Positions 7,478-16,608 of a stretch of 64,000 bases of DNA are shown piece by piece. Numbering within the stretch: position 1 is the stretch's first letter; the number at the start of each line of letters is the position of its first letter. This DNA comes from 66-474 sp035281745 (GTDB lineage: Bacteria > Pseudomonadota > Gammaproteobacteria > Xanthomonadales > Rhodanobacteraceae): positions 62,001 through 126,000 of the forward strand of contig DATEDI010000040.1 of NCBI GenBank assembly GCA_035281745.1. The letters are read 5' to 3'. The translations under genes and the position numbers were made by a program. The notes beneath the pieces are model-generated. The model ran no database searches. It had not been told where the DNA came from and saw only the letters and a program-made list of their open reading frames with translations.

Positions 7478-9631
7478 ATGCACAAGCACTTGTTGACCCC
7501 GATCGCGCTGGCTGTCGGCGCGGCACTGGCCGTTGCAGGCTGCAGCAACAACGGTCAGAACCCGAACACTTCGGCGCCAGCCGCTTCCAGCACCGCGCCC
7601 GCTCCGGCACAAACAGCGTCCGCGCCGGCGCCAGGTTCGACCGTGGCAATCATGCCCGCGCAGCCGATCGCGTTCGACCTCGACGATCAATACAACCCCT
7701 GCAACGACTTCGCCGAGTACGTCAACGCGAAGTGGAACAAGGCCAATCCGATCCCGGCCGACCAGGCGACCTGGGGTTCGTTCGGCATCCTGCACGAACG
7801 CAGCATGCAGCAGCAGAAACAAATCCTCGAAACGGCCGCGCAGGATGCCAAGGGTCACAAGGGCAACGAACTGGACCAGAAGCTCGGCAATCTTTACGCC
7901 GCCGGCCTCGATACCGCGACCATCGACAAGCTGGGCTACGACCCGATCAAGCCGCAGATTGCCGCCATCGATGCGCTGAAGTCGCCCACCGACATCGCCG
8001 ATTTCATCAACACCAGCTTCAACAACGGCGACAGCTACGTCTTCAACTTCGGCTCGGGCGCCGACTTCAAGGATGCGACCAAACAGATCGGCTACGTGTT
8101 CCAGGACGGGCTTGGCCTGCCGACTCGCGACTATTACCTGTCGCCCAAGTACAAGGACATCCGCGATGCCTACGTGAAGTACATCGCCAAGTCGCTGCAG
8201 TTGGTCGGCACCCCGGAAGCCGATGCCAAGAAGCAAGCTGACGCGGTGATGAAGTTCGAAACTGAACTCGCCAAGGCCTCGCTGTCACCGGTCGAACTGC
8301 GCAACCTAGACAACGAATATCACTTCGTCACGGTCGCCGACGCCGACAAGATCAGCCCGCACTTCAGTTGGGACAAGTTCTTCAAGGCCCAGGGCGTGGA
8401 CGTCGGCAAGGGCTTCTCGCTGTCGCAGCCGAAATTCATCGCCGAATTCGACAAGTTGCTGGCCAGCGCGCCGATTTCGCAGTGGCAGGCGTACCTGAAG
8501 TTCCATCTGATCAGCAGCGCTTCGCCGGCCTTGAGCCAGGCCTTCGAAGACAATCGCTTCGACTTCTACGGCAAGACGCTCAGCGGCCAACCCGAACAGA
8601 AGCCGCGCTGGAAGCGCGTGATCAGCGCAGTCAACGGCGCGATGGGCATGGGGCTCGGCGAGCTTTACGTCGCCAAATACTTCCCGCCGGAATCCAAGCA
8701 GCGCGCGGAAGAACTGGTCACCAATGTTCGCGCGGCGCTCAAGGAGCACATCGAGAACCTCGACTGGATGAGCGCGGAAACCAAGAAGAAGGCGCTCGAT
8801 AAGTGGGCGCTGTTCCTGCCCAAGATCGGCTACCCAGACAAGGACGAGTGGCGTGACTGGTCGGGGCTGACGATCCAGCCGGATCAGTGGTATGCCAACC
8901 TCGAAGCGGCCTCGAAGTACAACTACCACTACGACATCGGCAAGATCGGCAAGGCCACCGACCGCAAGGAGTGGCACATGACGCCGCAGACGATCAACGC
9001 CTACTACTCGCCGTCGACCAACACCATCAACTTCCCGGCCGCGATCCTGCAACCGCCGTTCTTCTACGCCAAGGGCGACGACGCGGTGAACTACGGTGGC
9101 ATCGGTTTCGTGATCGGCCACGAATCCAGCCACGGGTTCGACGACCAGGGCAGCCAGTTCGACGGCCACGGCAACCGCGTCGACTGGTGGACGCCGAAGG
9201 ACAAGAAGCAGTTCGATGAGCGCACCGCCGCATTGGTCAAGCAGTACGACAGCTATGCGCCGATTCCCGGCAAACCGGACCTGCACGTCAACGGCAAGCT
9301 TACGCTGGGCGAGGACATCGGCGATCTGGGCGGCCTCAACATCGCCTACACCGCGTTGCAGACCGCGCTGAAGCAGGACCCGAAAGAAGCCGGCCAGAAG
9401 ATCGACGGCATGACCCAGGACCAGCGCTTCTTCCTGAGTTCCGCGCGGGTCTGGGAAGGCACTGCCCGCGACAAGACCGCGGAACTGCTGTTGAACGTCG
9501 ATCCGCACGCGCCAGCGAAGATCCGCGCGTTCGCGTCGGCCGCCAACATGCCGCAGTTCGCGCAGGCCTTCCAGTGCAAGCCCGGCGACAAGATGATGCA
9601 CACGGGCGACAAGCTGGTGAAGATCTGGTAG
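7478..9631 (+). CDS. M13 family metallopeptidase, lipoprotein
   Basis: A 717-residue zinc endopeptidase of family M13 (neprilysin/PepO type). The signal sequence ends in a lipobox (AVAGC) near residue 22, so it is predicted to be anchored in the envelope. The N-terminal M13 domain opens with NPCNDFAEYVNAKW. The catalytic domain has NAYYSPSTNTINFPAAIL, the zinc site HESSH at residues 548-552 and the third ligand Glu612 in GEDIGDLGG. The C-terminal Cys and the ending VKIW resemble the conserved C-terminus of the family. The ATG has AAAGGA seven bases upstream. The stretch after the lipobox is Ala/Pro/Ser-rich, a flexible tether. A terminator follows. Confidence 0.94.
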   Translation: MHKHLLTPIALAVGAALAVAGCSNNGQNPNTSAPAASSTAPAPAQTASAPAPGSTVAIMPAQPIAFDLDDQYNPCNDFAEYVNAKWNKANPIPADQATWGSFGILHERSMQQQKQILETAAQDAKGHKGNELDQKLGNLYAAGLDTATIDKLGYDPIKPQIAAIDALKSPTDIADFINTSFNNGDSYVFNFGSGADFKDATKQIGYVFQDGLGLPTRDYYLSPKYKDIRDAYVKYIAKSLQLVGTPEADAKKQADAVMKFETELAKASLSPVELRNLDNEYHFVTVADADKISPHFSWDKFFKAQGVDVGKGFSLSQPKFIAEFDKLLASAPISQWQAYLKFHLISSASPALSQAFEDNRFDFYGKTLSGQPEQKPRWKRVISAVNGAMGMGLGELYVAKYFPPESKQRAEELVTNVRAALKEHIENLDWMSAETKKKALDKWALFLPKIGYPDKDEWRDWSGLTIQPDQWYANLEAASKYNYHYDIGKIGKATDRKEWHMTPQTINAYYSPSTNTINFPAAILQPPFFYAKGDDAVNYGGIGFVIGHESSHGFDDQGSQFDGHGNRVDWWTPKDKKQFDERTAALVKQYDSYAPIPGKPDLHVNGKLTLGEDIGDLGGLNIAYTALQTALKQDPKEAGQKIDGMTQDQRFFLSSARVWEGTARDKTAELLLNVDPHAPAKIRAFASAANMPQFAQAFQCKPGDKMMHTGDKLVKIW

Positions 9632-9681
9632 GAGACTGGCCGGGATTCGAAAGCATAAATCGCTTCAACGCTCGAAACTTC

Positions 9682-9712
9682 AAACGCCGCACGCAAGTGC
9701 GGCGTTTCTTTT
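9682..9712 (+). terminator. Rho-independent terminator after the M13 peptidase gene
   Basis: An 11-bp perfect stem (AAACGCCGCAC and complement) with a GCAA tetraloop is followed by CTTTT. It lies 50 bases after the stop codon. Confidence 0.88.
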
Positions 9713-9778
9713 GGCCCGGCACCGGAATTCATGGTCATCGCGGCGCAGCAGCCCGGCACGCTCCTGCATCATATCAGT

Positions 9779-9800
9779 ATTGCGAATCGTTCGCATTTGC
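9779..9800 (+). promoter_or_regulatory. Candidate Fur box upstream of the siderophore receptor
   Basis: ATTGCGAATCGTTCGCATTT contains a GCGAA-TCG-TTCGC palindrome followed by CATTTGC, close to proteobacterial Fur sites of the form GCGAATNATTCGCATTTGC. It lies about 136 bases upstream of the receptor ATG, in an interval that is otherwise empty apart from the M13 terminator. Iron-dependent repression of the receptor operon is inferred. Confidence 0.55.
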
Positions 9801-9935
9801 CTTACCATCAGCCGCGCATCGCCCGTACTCCTCGGGCAAATTCCACTCAGCCGCGGCCGCGGCGCGCGATCCCCCGCCCACGCCGGGCCTGCGCGATCGC
9901 CACCACGCGGCGCACAAGAACAAGGCACATTTTTC

Positions 9936-12269
9936 ATGCCCGGCATCAAGCACCGCAAACACCCCCGCCACCGTCCGCTCGCCCTTTCCACCCTGATGAC
10001 CGGCATCGCGCTCGGCCTGCCCTCGCTCGCCGCGAACCCGGCAGCCTCGCCAGCGTCGATGGAAGCGAGCCCGACGCAACTACCCGTCGTCAACGTCAGG
10101 GCCACGCGCAATCCCTACAAGGCCGATGCGGTGCAATCGCCCAAGTTCACGCAGTCGCTGCTGGACACGCCGCAGACGGTCAACGTGATCGGCAAGGAAA
10201 TCATCCAGCAGCAAGGCGCCACCACGCTGACCGAAGCGCTGCGCAACAGCCCGGGCGTCGGCACCTTCTATGTCGGCGAGAACGGCAGCACCTCGACGGG
10301 CGACGCCGTCTACATGCGTGGCTTCGATGCAGCCGGAAGCATCTTCGTCGACGGCGTGCGCGATCTCGGTTCGATCTCGCGCGACGTGTTCGACACCGAA
10401 CAGGTCGAAGTGATCAAGGGCCCCGACGGCACCGTGTACGGCCGCACCACGCCGACCGGCGCGATCAACATGGTCAGCAAACAACCGCTGCTGGACGATC
10501 GCATGGCCGCAACGCTGGCGTACGGCAGCTGGAACCAGAAGCGCGGCACCGCCGACTGGAACCAGGCGATCGGCGCACACGCGGCGTTCCGTCTCAACAT
10601 GATGGGTCAGGACAGCGGCGTGCCCGGGCGCGACAACGTGGAGAACGATCGCTGGGGCATCGCGCCGTCGCTCGCGTTCGGGCTCGGCACGCCGACCACC
10701 GTGTACCTCGACTTCCTGCACATCACCCAGGACAACGTCCCCGATGGCGGCGTGCCGACGATCGGACTGCCGGGCTATTCGTCGCCCGACCTCGCGCGCC
10801 CTTTCCTTTCCGACGCACCCGCGGTCGATCCGTCGAACTTCTACGGCACCGCCGCCGACCACGACCACGTCAAATCCGACATGGCGACGCTGATCGTGCA
10901 CCACGAGTTTTCCGGCAGCGCGGCGCTGCACGACACCTTGCGCTGGGGCCGCACGCAGGAGAACTACCTGCTGACGTCGTTCATGGGCAACGCCGCGCGG
11001 CTGCTGACGCCCGATCCGCTCGACCCGGCGACATGGACGATCGCGCGCAGCAATCCGACCTTCAAGGACCAGACCAACCGCATCCTCACCAACCAGCTCA
11101 ACTTGACCGTCGACTTCGATACCGGCGGCGTCACGCACGACCTCAGCACCGGCCTCGAATTGACGCGCGAGGAACTCGGCACCGGCGGTTACGCCGCGCT
11201 GGATGGCAGCGCATGGACGACCGCGAACTTGTACGATCCGGACCCCGGCACGGCGACCGGCCTCGTCACCGGCGACAACGGCACGTGGACCCGCGCCCGC
11301 ACCGACACCGCAGGGTTTTATGCCTTCGACACCATGAAATTCGGCGAACGCTGGATGCTCGTGGCGGGCGGACGGTGGGATCGCTACAGCACCGACTTCG
11401 AAAGCGTCGTCGCGTGCGGTGGCCGCAACACGCCCGCCTGCGGCACCCTGCCGACCGACACGCCGGTGCCCGGTTTGAATGCGGACAAGCGCGGCAATCT
11501 CGCGAGCTACAAGCTGGGGGTGGTTTACAAGCCTGCCGCCAATGGCAGCGTGTACGCCAACTTCGCGACGGGCGCAGAACCGCCTGGCGGCAACAACCTT
11601 GCGTTCAGTTCGTCGGCAAGCAATGCCGACAACCCGATCTTCGACCCGCAGAAAGCGCGCACGGTGGAAGTCGGCACCAAATGGAACGTGTTCGGCGAGC
11701 AGCTGCGGTTGACCGCCGCACTGTTCCGCACCGTCGTCAGCAACCTCGTCGCGCAGGATCCGGTGGACCTGCAGTACTACCAGATCGGCCACGAACGCGT
11801 GCAGGGCATCGAACTGGGCGCCGTCGGACAGATCACGCGACACTGGGCCGTCAGCGCCGGCTACACCCTGATGAACACCCACGCCGATGGCGGCATCGTC
11901 AGCAGCGCCACCACGCCTTCGGCGCCGGCCACCGATGGATCCGGCACGCTGGCCTACGTGCCCCGGAGTTCGTTCACCGCGTGGAGCACCTGGCGCTTGC
12001 CGCACCACGTCACCCTTGGGGCCGGCGCGCGCCGCTCGGGCGAAATGCAGCGTGGTCATGATGGCGCCATCGGTACGCCCGCCTATACCGAGGCCTACTG
12101 GGTGTTCGACGGCATGGCCAGCTACGGCATCAACCGGCACGCGTCGCTGCAACTCAACGTCTACAATCTGTTCGACAAAAATTACGTGACCGCGATCAAC
12201 AAGAGCGGCTACCGCTACACGCCAGGTGCACCGCGTTCGGCGATGCTGACCTTGAACATCAGTTACTGA
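9936..12269 (+). CDS. TonB-dependent catecholate-type siderophore receptor
   Basis: This 777-residue outer-membrane receptor should import ferric siderophore using TonB energy. A signal peptide spans residues 1 to about 30 and is followed by a region matching a TonB box (LPVVNVRATRNPYKADAV). The plug domain runs to about residue 200 (DTPQTVNVIGKEIIQQQGA, YMRGFDAAGSIFVDGVRD, VIKGPDGTVYGRTTPTGAINMVSK). A 22-strand barrel follows and ends with the usual aromatic-terminated C-terminus (LTLNISY). The plug resembles Fiu/PiuA-type catecholate receptors, and the piuC-type gene just downstream supports that group. A candidate Fur box lies upstream. The ligand is not determinable here. An earlier in-frame start would place the signal peptide internally. 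Confidence 0.93.
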   Translation: MPGIKHRKHPRHRPLALSTLMTGIALGLPSLAANPAASPASMEASPTQLPVVNVRATRNPYKADAVQSPKFTQSLLDTPQTVNVIGKEIIQQQGATTLTEALRNSPGVGTFYVGENGSTSTGDAVYMRGFDAAGSIFVDGVRDLGSISRDVFDTEQVEVIKGPDGTVYGRTTPTGAINMVSKQPLLDDRMAATLAYGSWNQKRGTADWNQAIGAHAAFRLNMMGQDSGVPGRDNVENDRWGIAPSLAFGLGTPTTVYLDFLHITQDNVPDGGVPTIGLPGYSSPDLARPFLSDAPAVDPSNFYGTAADHDHVKSDMATLIVHHEFSGSAALHDTLRWGRTQENYLLTSFMGNAARLLTPDPLDPATWTIARSNPTFKDQTNRILTNQLNLTVDFDTGGVTHDLSTGLELTREELGTGGYAALDGSAWTTANLYDPDPGTATGLVTGDNGTWTRARTDTAGFYAFDTMKFGERWMLVAGGRWDRYSTDFESVVACGGRNTPACGTLPTDTPVPGLNADKRGNLASYKLGVVYKPAANGSVYANFATGAEPPGGNNLAFSSSASNADNPIFDPQKARTVEVGTKWNVFGEQLRLTAALFRTVVSNLVAQDPVDLQYYQIGHERVQGIELGAVGQITRHWAVSAGYTLMNTHADGGIVSSATTPSAPATDGSGTLAYVPRSSFTAWSTWRLPHHVTLGAGARRSGEMQRGHDGAIGTPAYTEAYWVFDGMASYGINRHASLQLNVYNLFDKNYVTAINKSGYRYTPGAPRSAMLTLNISY

Positions 12270-12296
12270 TCGCGAAAACCCTGCTGGCCGCAAACG

Positions 12297-12647
12297 ATGC
12301 TGCAATATGCAATCAACGTGCTCGTCACGGTTGTCCTTGTTGTAGCCGTTTCAGAATTGGGAAGGCGCGGCTCTTTCTGGGGGGCTGCGCTCGCATCCCT
12401 GCCACTGACATCGTTGCTCGCGTTCATCTGGATTTACCGCAGCACGGGGAAAACCCAGACGGTGATTTCCCTTTCACACGGCATTTTCTGGCTGGTGCTT
12501 GCCGCGTTGCCGCTGTTCCTCATTTTCCCCGCACTTCTGAAGGGCGGCATGGCATTCTGGTCTGCGCTGGGCGCGTCCTGCGTGGTTACCGTGGGACTCT
12601 ATTTCGCGATGGTCTGGACATTGGGACGTTTGGGCGTGCGTTTGTAG
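12297..12647 (+). CDS. DUF3147 family inner-membrane protein
   Basis: A 116-residue protein made almost wholly of four hydrophobic helices (near residues 3-20, 28-46, 60-82 and 88-110), matching DUF3147 small membrane proteins of unknown function. It lies 27 bases after the siderophore receptor and 31 bases before the PiuC-type gene on the same strand, so it is probably co-transcribed with them. A role in iron uptake is only inferred from position. Confidence 0.8.
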   Translation: MLQYAINVLVTVVLVVAVSELGRRGSFWGAALASLPLTSLLAFIWIYRSTGKTQTVISLSHGIFWLVLAALPLFLIFPALLKGGMAFWSALGASCVVTVGLYFAMVWTLGRLGVRL

Positions 12648-12678
12648 CACCCGCAATGGCAAGAGCGATCGAGGTTCC

Positions 12679-13356
12679 ATGTTGCTGCACATCGAAAACC
12701 TGCTCGATACCGCAACGATCGCGCGCATGCGCGCGAAACTGGACGCCGCGGAATGGATCGATGGTCGCGAGACCGTCGGGCCGCAAGGGGCGCAGGTCAA
12801 GCGCAACCAGCAGTTGCCGGATGCAACACCGCTGCGGGCGGAATTGGGACGCGAAGTGCTGGCCGCATGTGCGCGCCATCCGGAATTCCATGCAGCCACC
12901 CTGCCGGTGAAAATCCTGCCGCCGCGGTTCAATCGCTACACCGGGGGCGGCACCTACGGCGCGCACATCGACGGCGCGGTGATGGCGTTGCCCGACGGCA
13001 GCCAGTTGCGCAGCGACATTGCCTGCACGGTATTCCTCGCCGATCCCGAAAGTTACGATGGCGGCGAATTGATCGTCGACGACACCTACGGCGAGCACGA
13101 GGTCAAGCTGCCTGCGGGCGACGCGATCGTGTATCCCGCCTCCAGCCTGCACCGCGTGGAACCGGTAACACGCGGCGCCCGCGTGGCCGCGTTCTTCTGG
13201 ATCCAGAGCCTGGTACGCGAAGAAGCGCAACGTCGCACGCTGCTGCAACTCGACACGGCGATCCGCACGCTTTCTGCGAGCGATGCCGCCCCCGCAGCCA
13301 TCAAGCAACTCACCGGTGTGTACCACAACCTGCTGCGCGGGTGGTCAGAAACCTAG
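12679..13356 (+). CDS. piuC: Fe(II)/2-oxoglutarate-dependent dioxygenase, PKHD type (PiuC/YbiX)
   Basis: A 225-residue PKHD-type hydroxylase. The iron ligands are His96 and Asp98 (GAHIDGAVM) and His158 (SSLHRVEPV). The 2-oxoglutarate-binding Arg168 lies in GARVAAFFWIQSLVR. YbiX is encoded beside the catecholate receptor Fiu in E. coli and PiuC beside PiuA in Pseudomonas; the same pairing is seen here. The target substrate of the family is not firmly known. The ATG has a GAGG site upstream. The RapA gene follows after an intergenic repeat. Confidence 0.92.
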   Translation: MLLHIENLLDTATIARMRAKLDAAEWIDGRETVGPQGAQVKRNQQLPDATPLRAELGREVLAACARHPEFHAATLPVKILPPRFNRYTGGGTYGAHIDGAVMALPDGSQLRSDIACTVFLADPESYDGGELIVDDTYGEHEVKLPAGDAIVYPASSLHRVEPVTRGARVAAFFWIQSLVREEAQRRTLLQLDTAIRTLSASDAAPAAIKQLTGVYHNLLRGWSET

Positions 13357-13429
13357 CCTTTGCGATCTTCCTTGATCGCCGCGTTTCCAGCATCCCCGGA
13401 TGTCCAGGTTCGTCAGTTGGCGGAGACAG

Positions 13430-13473
13430 GACGGGCTGCCATGGCCTGGCTTTCCACAACAGCCGCTTCAGCG
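13430..13473 (-). repeat. CAGGCCATGG dispersed repeat, copy A
   Basis: An inverted-orientation copy of the intergenic repeat whose core reads GTCAGGCCATGGATGGCC (other copies at 16490, 26706, 46573, 46694 and 59159). This copy reads CCATGGCCTGGCTTTCCACA and then ACAGCCGCTTC. Its presence ahead of rapA argues for the later rapA start. Confidence 0.65.
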
Positions 13474-13542
13474 ACACACCGCCACTCGGCAACGAACACC
13501 GCGACGCGCGATAATACGCAGCTTTCCGCAATCGGATTCGCG

Positions 13543-16371
13543 ATGGACTACATTCCGGGCCAACGCTGGGTGTCGGAAGCGGAGCCCGAACTCGGCCTCG
13601 GCACCGTGTTGCGTTGCGACGACCGTTCGGTGCAGGTGCTGTTCGCGAAATCCGGCGTGGTGCGCAATTACGCCTCGCATGGTGCGCCGCTCGCTCGTGG
13701 TGCGTTCCGTGTCGGCCAGCGCATTGCGGGGCGCGGCATCACCTTCGTGGTCGAACGCATCGATCTGCGCGATGGCCTGCTGGTGTACTCGGGCGAGAAG
13801 CGCGAACTGGCGGAAGGCCAGCTCGACGACGAGCAATCGCTGTCGCAAGCCGATGCACGGTTGATTTCCGCGCGCACCGACAAACCCCACCACTATGAGT
13901 TGCGCAAGCGCGTCCTGCTGGCCCGCGCGGCGGCGCGCCGTTCGGATGCATGGGGCATCCTCTCGGCGCGCGTCGATCTGCTGCCGCATCAGCTCGGCGT
14001 GGTTGCGGCGTGCATGGAGCGCGAGCACCCCCGCGCGCTGCTGGCCGACGAGGCGGGACTCGGCAAAACCATCGAAGCCGGCATGTTGATCGCGCGCATG
14101 CTGGCGACCGGTCGCGCGGCGCGCGTGCTGATCCTGCTGCCCGAAGCATTGCTGGTGCAGTGGTTCGTGGAAATGCGCCGCCGCTTCCAGCTCGCGTTCG
14201 CGATCATCGACGAGGAACGCTGCACCGCGATCGCCGCTATGGATCCGGCCCAGAACCCCTTCGAAGACGAACAACTCGCGATCGCATCCGCCGCGTGGCT
14301 GGGTCGGGATGCGCGGCGACGCGATCAGGCGCTGGCAGCGGGCTGGGACATGCTGGTGGTGGACGAAGCCCATCACCTCGAGTGGACACCGGAAGCTGCG
14401 AGTCCCGAATACCAGGTGGTGGAAGCACTCGCCGCGATCGCCCCGAGCGTGGTGCTGCTGACGGCCACGCCGGAACAACTGGGCCGTCGCGCGCACTTCG
14501 CGCGATTACGCCTGCTGGACCCCGCGCGTTTCGGCGATCTCGAGCGTTACCTCGCCGAAGCGGAAGGGTACGCCGGCCTGTCTGCCATCGCGGAACGCAT
14601 CGCGTCCGGCGGACCGCTGGCCGACGATGAACGTGTCGCGTTGTGCGCGCGATTTCCGCACGACCCGGCGCTGCAGGCACTGGTCAGCGCGTATCCGGGA
14701 AGTGCCGATGCGTTGCTGTCGGCGCTGATCGATCGCCATGGCACCGGCCGGGTGATGTTCCGCAATCGCCGCGACAGCGTCGGCGGATTCGCCGGACGCC
14801 AGCTCGACATCGAAACCGCCGCCGACACCGATGCATCGACGCAACCGAAGCTGCTTGCCGAATTCGAGGAAGACATGCGTGGTGCGGCAACGGAGCCGCG
14901 CACGCTCGACTACACCGACGATCCGCGCATCGGATGGCTGCTCCGGCTGCTCGACGCGCATCGCGACGACAGGTTCCTGTTGATCGCGACCACGCGCACC
15001 AAGGTCGAGGCCATCGATGCGGCGCTGCGCACGCGCACCGGCACGCGGGTCGCCAGTTTCCACGAGGCGATGACGCTGCTGCAGCGCGACCGCGCGGCGG
15101 CCTGGTTCGCGCAGGCCGATGGCGCACGTTTGCTGCTGTGTTCGGAAATCGGTTCGGAAGGCCGCAACTTCCAGTTTGCGCACCGGCTGGTGCTGTGGGA
15201 TTTGCCGCTCGACCCGGATTTGATCGAGCAACGCATCGGCCGGCTGGACCGGATCGGCCAACGGCACCCGGTGACATTGCACGTGGCAGGATTGCAGGGC
15301 AGCGCGCAACAGGCGCTCGCCCGCTGGCACGCCGAAGGCACCCGCGTCCTGCGCGAATGTCCTTCCGACGGCCGCGAGCTGCTGCGCCGGCACGGCGAAG
15401 AACTGGTCCGCACCGCACGCGCGCACGCCGAAGCCGGCGAATCGGATGATCCGGAACTGGACGCCCTCGTCAGCGCGACGGCGGTGACGCACGTGGAGCT
15501 TTCCGAAGCCATCCGTTCGGGGCGCGACCGCCTGCTCGAACTCGCCGCGCGCAATGCGGGCGGCAAGGCATTGATCGAGGCGATCCGGGTATCCGACGAC
15601 GACGCACCCTCGCACACGCTGATGCAGGAATGTTTCGAGCCGTTCGGCGTGCACGTCGAAGACCTTGGCGGCGCAACCATTCTGCTCGACCCCGAATTCC
15701 TGTCCACCGACGCCCTGACCGGCTTCACCGACGGGCCGCGGCGCGCGACGTTCGATCGCCCGCTGGCACTCGCACGCGAGGAACTGGATTTGCTGCGGAT
15801 GGACCATCCGCTGGTGCTCGGCGCGTTCGACCTGCTGCTGACTGGCGAATTCGGCAACGCATCGTTCCTCGTCGACTCCGCGTTGCCCGCGCGCAGCGTG
15901 CTGCTGGAAGCGCTGTACGTAGTCGAATGCGTGGCGGACGTGCGGCTGGATGCGCCCCGTTTTCTGCCGCCGACGCCGCTCACCGTATGCGTCGATTCGC
16001 GGCTCACGGCGCGTGATTACACGCCGTCCGCGCCATCACTCGCGCGGGCGCGTGAACGCGCACCCGACATCTCGCGCTATCGCCGCTACCTCGCGCAACT
16101 GGTGCCACCGATGCTGGAAGCTGCCGACGCGCTGGCGGCCGAAAGCGTGCGCGACGTCACGGGCGCAGCGATCGTGGACGCACGGGCGGCACTCGATGCG
16201 CGCTTGCAGCGGTTGCAGGCATTGGCGGAAATCAATGCCTCGGTGACGCCGGACGAGATCGCGACGGCGGAATCCACACGCGATCGCATATTGGAAGCAC
16301 TGGCCCGCGCGCGCCCGCGCCTGGACGCCGTGCGGATGGCGGTCAGCGCCGACTTTCTGTCGCTGCGATAG
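13543..16371 (+). CDS. rapA: RNA polymerase-associated ATPase RapA (HepA), SWI2/SNF2 family
   Basis: A 942-residue Swi2/Snf2 ATPase that binds RNA polymerase and helps recycle it from stalled or post-termination complexes. N-terminal Tudor-like domains begin with GQRWVSEAEPELGLGTV. The helicase core has Walker A DEAGLGKTIEAG (Lys175), DEAH at 274-277, LLTATP, and motif VI EQRIGRLDRIGQ. The C-terminal regulatory part (about residues 640-942) is conserved in overall layout. The start is the ATG matching the family N-terminus MDYIPGQRW; the frame stays open 61 codons further upstream but there it crosses an intergenic repeat. A GATAAT sequence 28 bases before the ATG could be a -10 element. The stop TAG opens a TAGGTTGGGCTG repeat. 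Confidence 0.95.
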   Translation: MDYIPGQRWVSEAEPELGLGTVLRCDDRSVQVLFAKSGVVRNYASHGAPLARGAFRVGQRIAGRGITFVVERIDLRDGLLVYSGEKRELAEGQLDDEQSLSQADARLISARTDKPHHYELRKRVLLARAAARRSDAWGILSARVDLLPHQLGVVAACMEREHPRALLADEAGLGKTIEAGMLIARMLATGRAARVLILLPEALLVQWFVEMRRRFQLAFAIIDEERCTAIAAMDPAQNPFEDEQLAIASAAWLGRDARRRDQALAAGWDMLVVDEAHHLEWTPEAASPEYQVVEALAAIAPSVVLLTATPEQLGRRAHFARLRLLDPARFGDLERYLAEAEGYAGLSAIAERIASGGPLADDERVALCARFPHDPALQALVSAYPGSADALLSALIDRHGTGRVMFRNRRDSVGGFAGRQLDIETAADTDASTQPKLLAEFEEDMRGAATEPRTLDYTDDPRIGWLLRLLDAHRDDRFLLIATTRTKVEAIDAALRTRTGTRVASFHEAMTLLQRDRAAAWFAQADGARLLLCSEIGSEGRNFQFAHRLVLWDLPLDPDLIEQRIGRLDRIGQRHPVTLHVAGLQGSAQQALARWHAEGTRVLRECPSDGRELLRRHGEELVRTARAHAEAGESDDPELDALVSATAVTHVELSEAIRSGRDRLLELAARNAGGKALIEAIRVSDDDAPSHTLMQECFEPFGVHVEDLGGATILLDPEFLSTDALTGFTDGPRRATFDRPLALAREELDLLRMDHPLVLGAFDLLLTGEFGNASFLVDSALPARSVLLEALYVVECVADVRLDAPRFLPPTPLTVCVDSRLTARDYTPSAPSLARARERAPDISRYRRYLAQLVPPMLEAADALAAESVRDVTGAAIVDARAALDARLQRLQALAEINASVTPDEIATAESTRDRILEALARARPRLDAVRMAVSADFLSLR

Positions 16372-16415
16372 GTTGGGCTGACCCCGGAGCGTACTCCAGA
16401 GAAGCCCGGTACTGC
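16369..16415. repeat. TAGGTTGGGCTG repeat at the rapA stop codon
   Basis: TAGGTTGGGCTG begins at the first base of the rapA stop codon. An AAGCCCGGTAC half-arm lies about 32 bases on, giving an imperfect stem-loop between the convergent rapA and secF genes. It belongs to the same family as 5809-5909 and 46504-46536. Confidence 0.7.
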
Positions 16416-16489
16416 GCGGCCATGTCGGGTGTCTCCCGGATAAATCCGGAACCCATCCAACCCGCACGCCATCCGCCTTGAGGATACGG

Positions 16490-16540
16490 GCGAAGCGGCT
16501 GTTGGTGAAAAATCAGGGCATGGAAGCCCGTTCTGATGCC
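16490..16540 (+). repeat. CAGGCCATGG dispersed repeat, copy B
   Basis: This diverged copy reads GCGAAGCGGCTGTTGGTGAA, then ATCAGGGCATGGAAGCCCG and TTCTGATGC. It lies between the convergent rapA and secF genes, where nothing else is visible. Confidence 0.65.
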
Positions 16541-16608
16541 GGCTGTGTGATCAACCCACATTCCAGCGTACTGCCGGATGTGCAGCGATCATGAACCGAT
16601 CGCATCAA

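Noticed and set aside
10080..12305. Antisense open frame of 741 codons across the TonB-dependent receptor
   Set aside because: The receptor has plug and barrel motifs throughout; the antisense product is low-complexity and has no signal or domain.
13360..13542. In-frame upstream extension of rapA (61 codons)
   Set aside because: It crosses a dispersed intergenic repeat and lacks the RapA N-terminus, which begins at the ATG at 13543.
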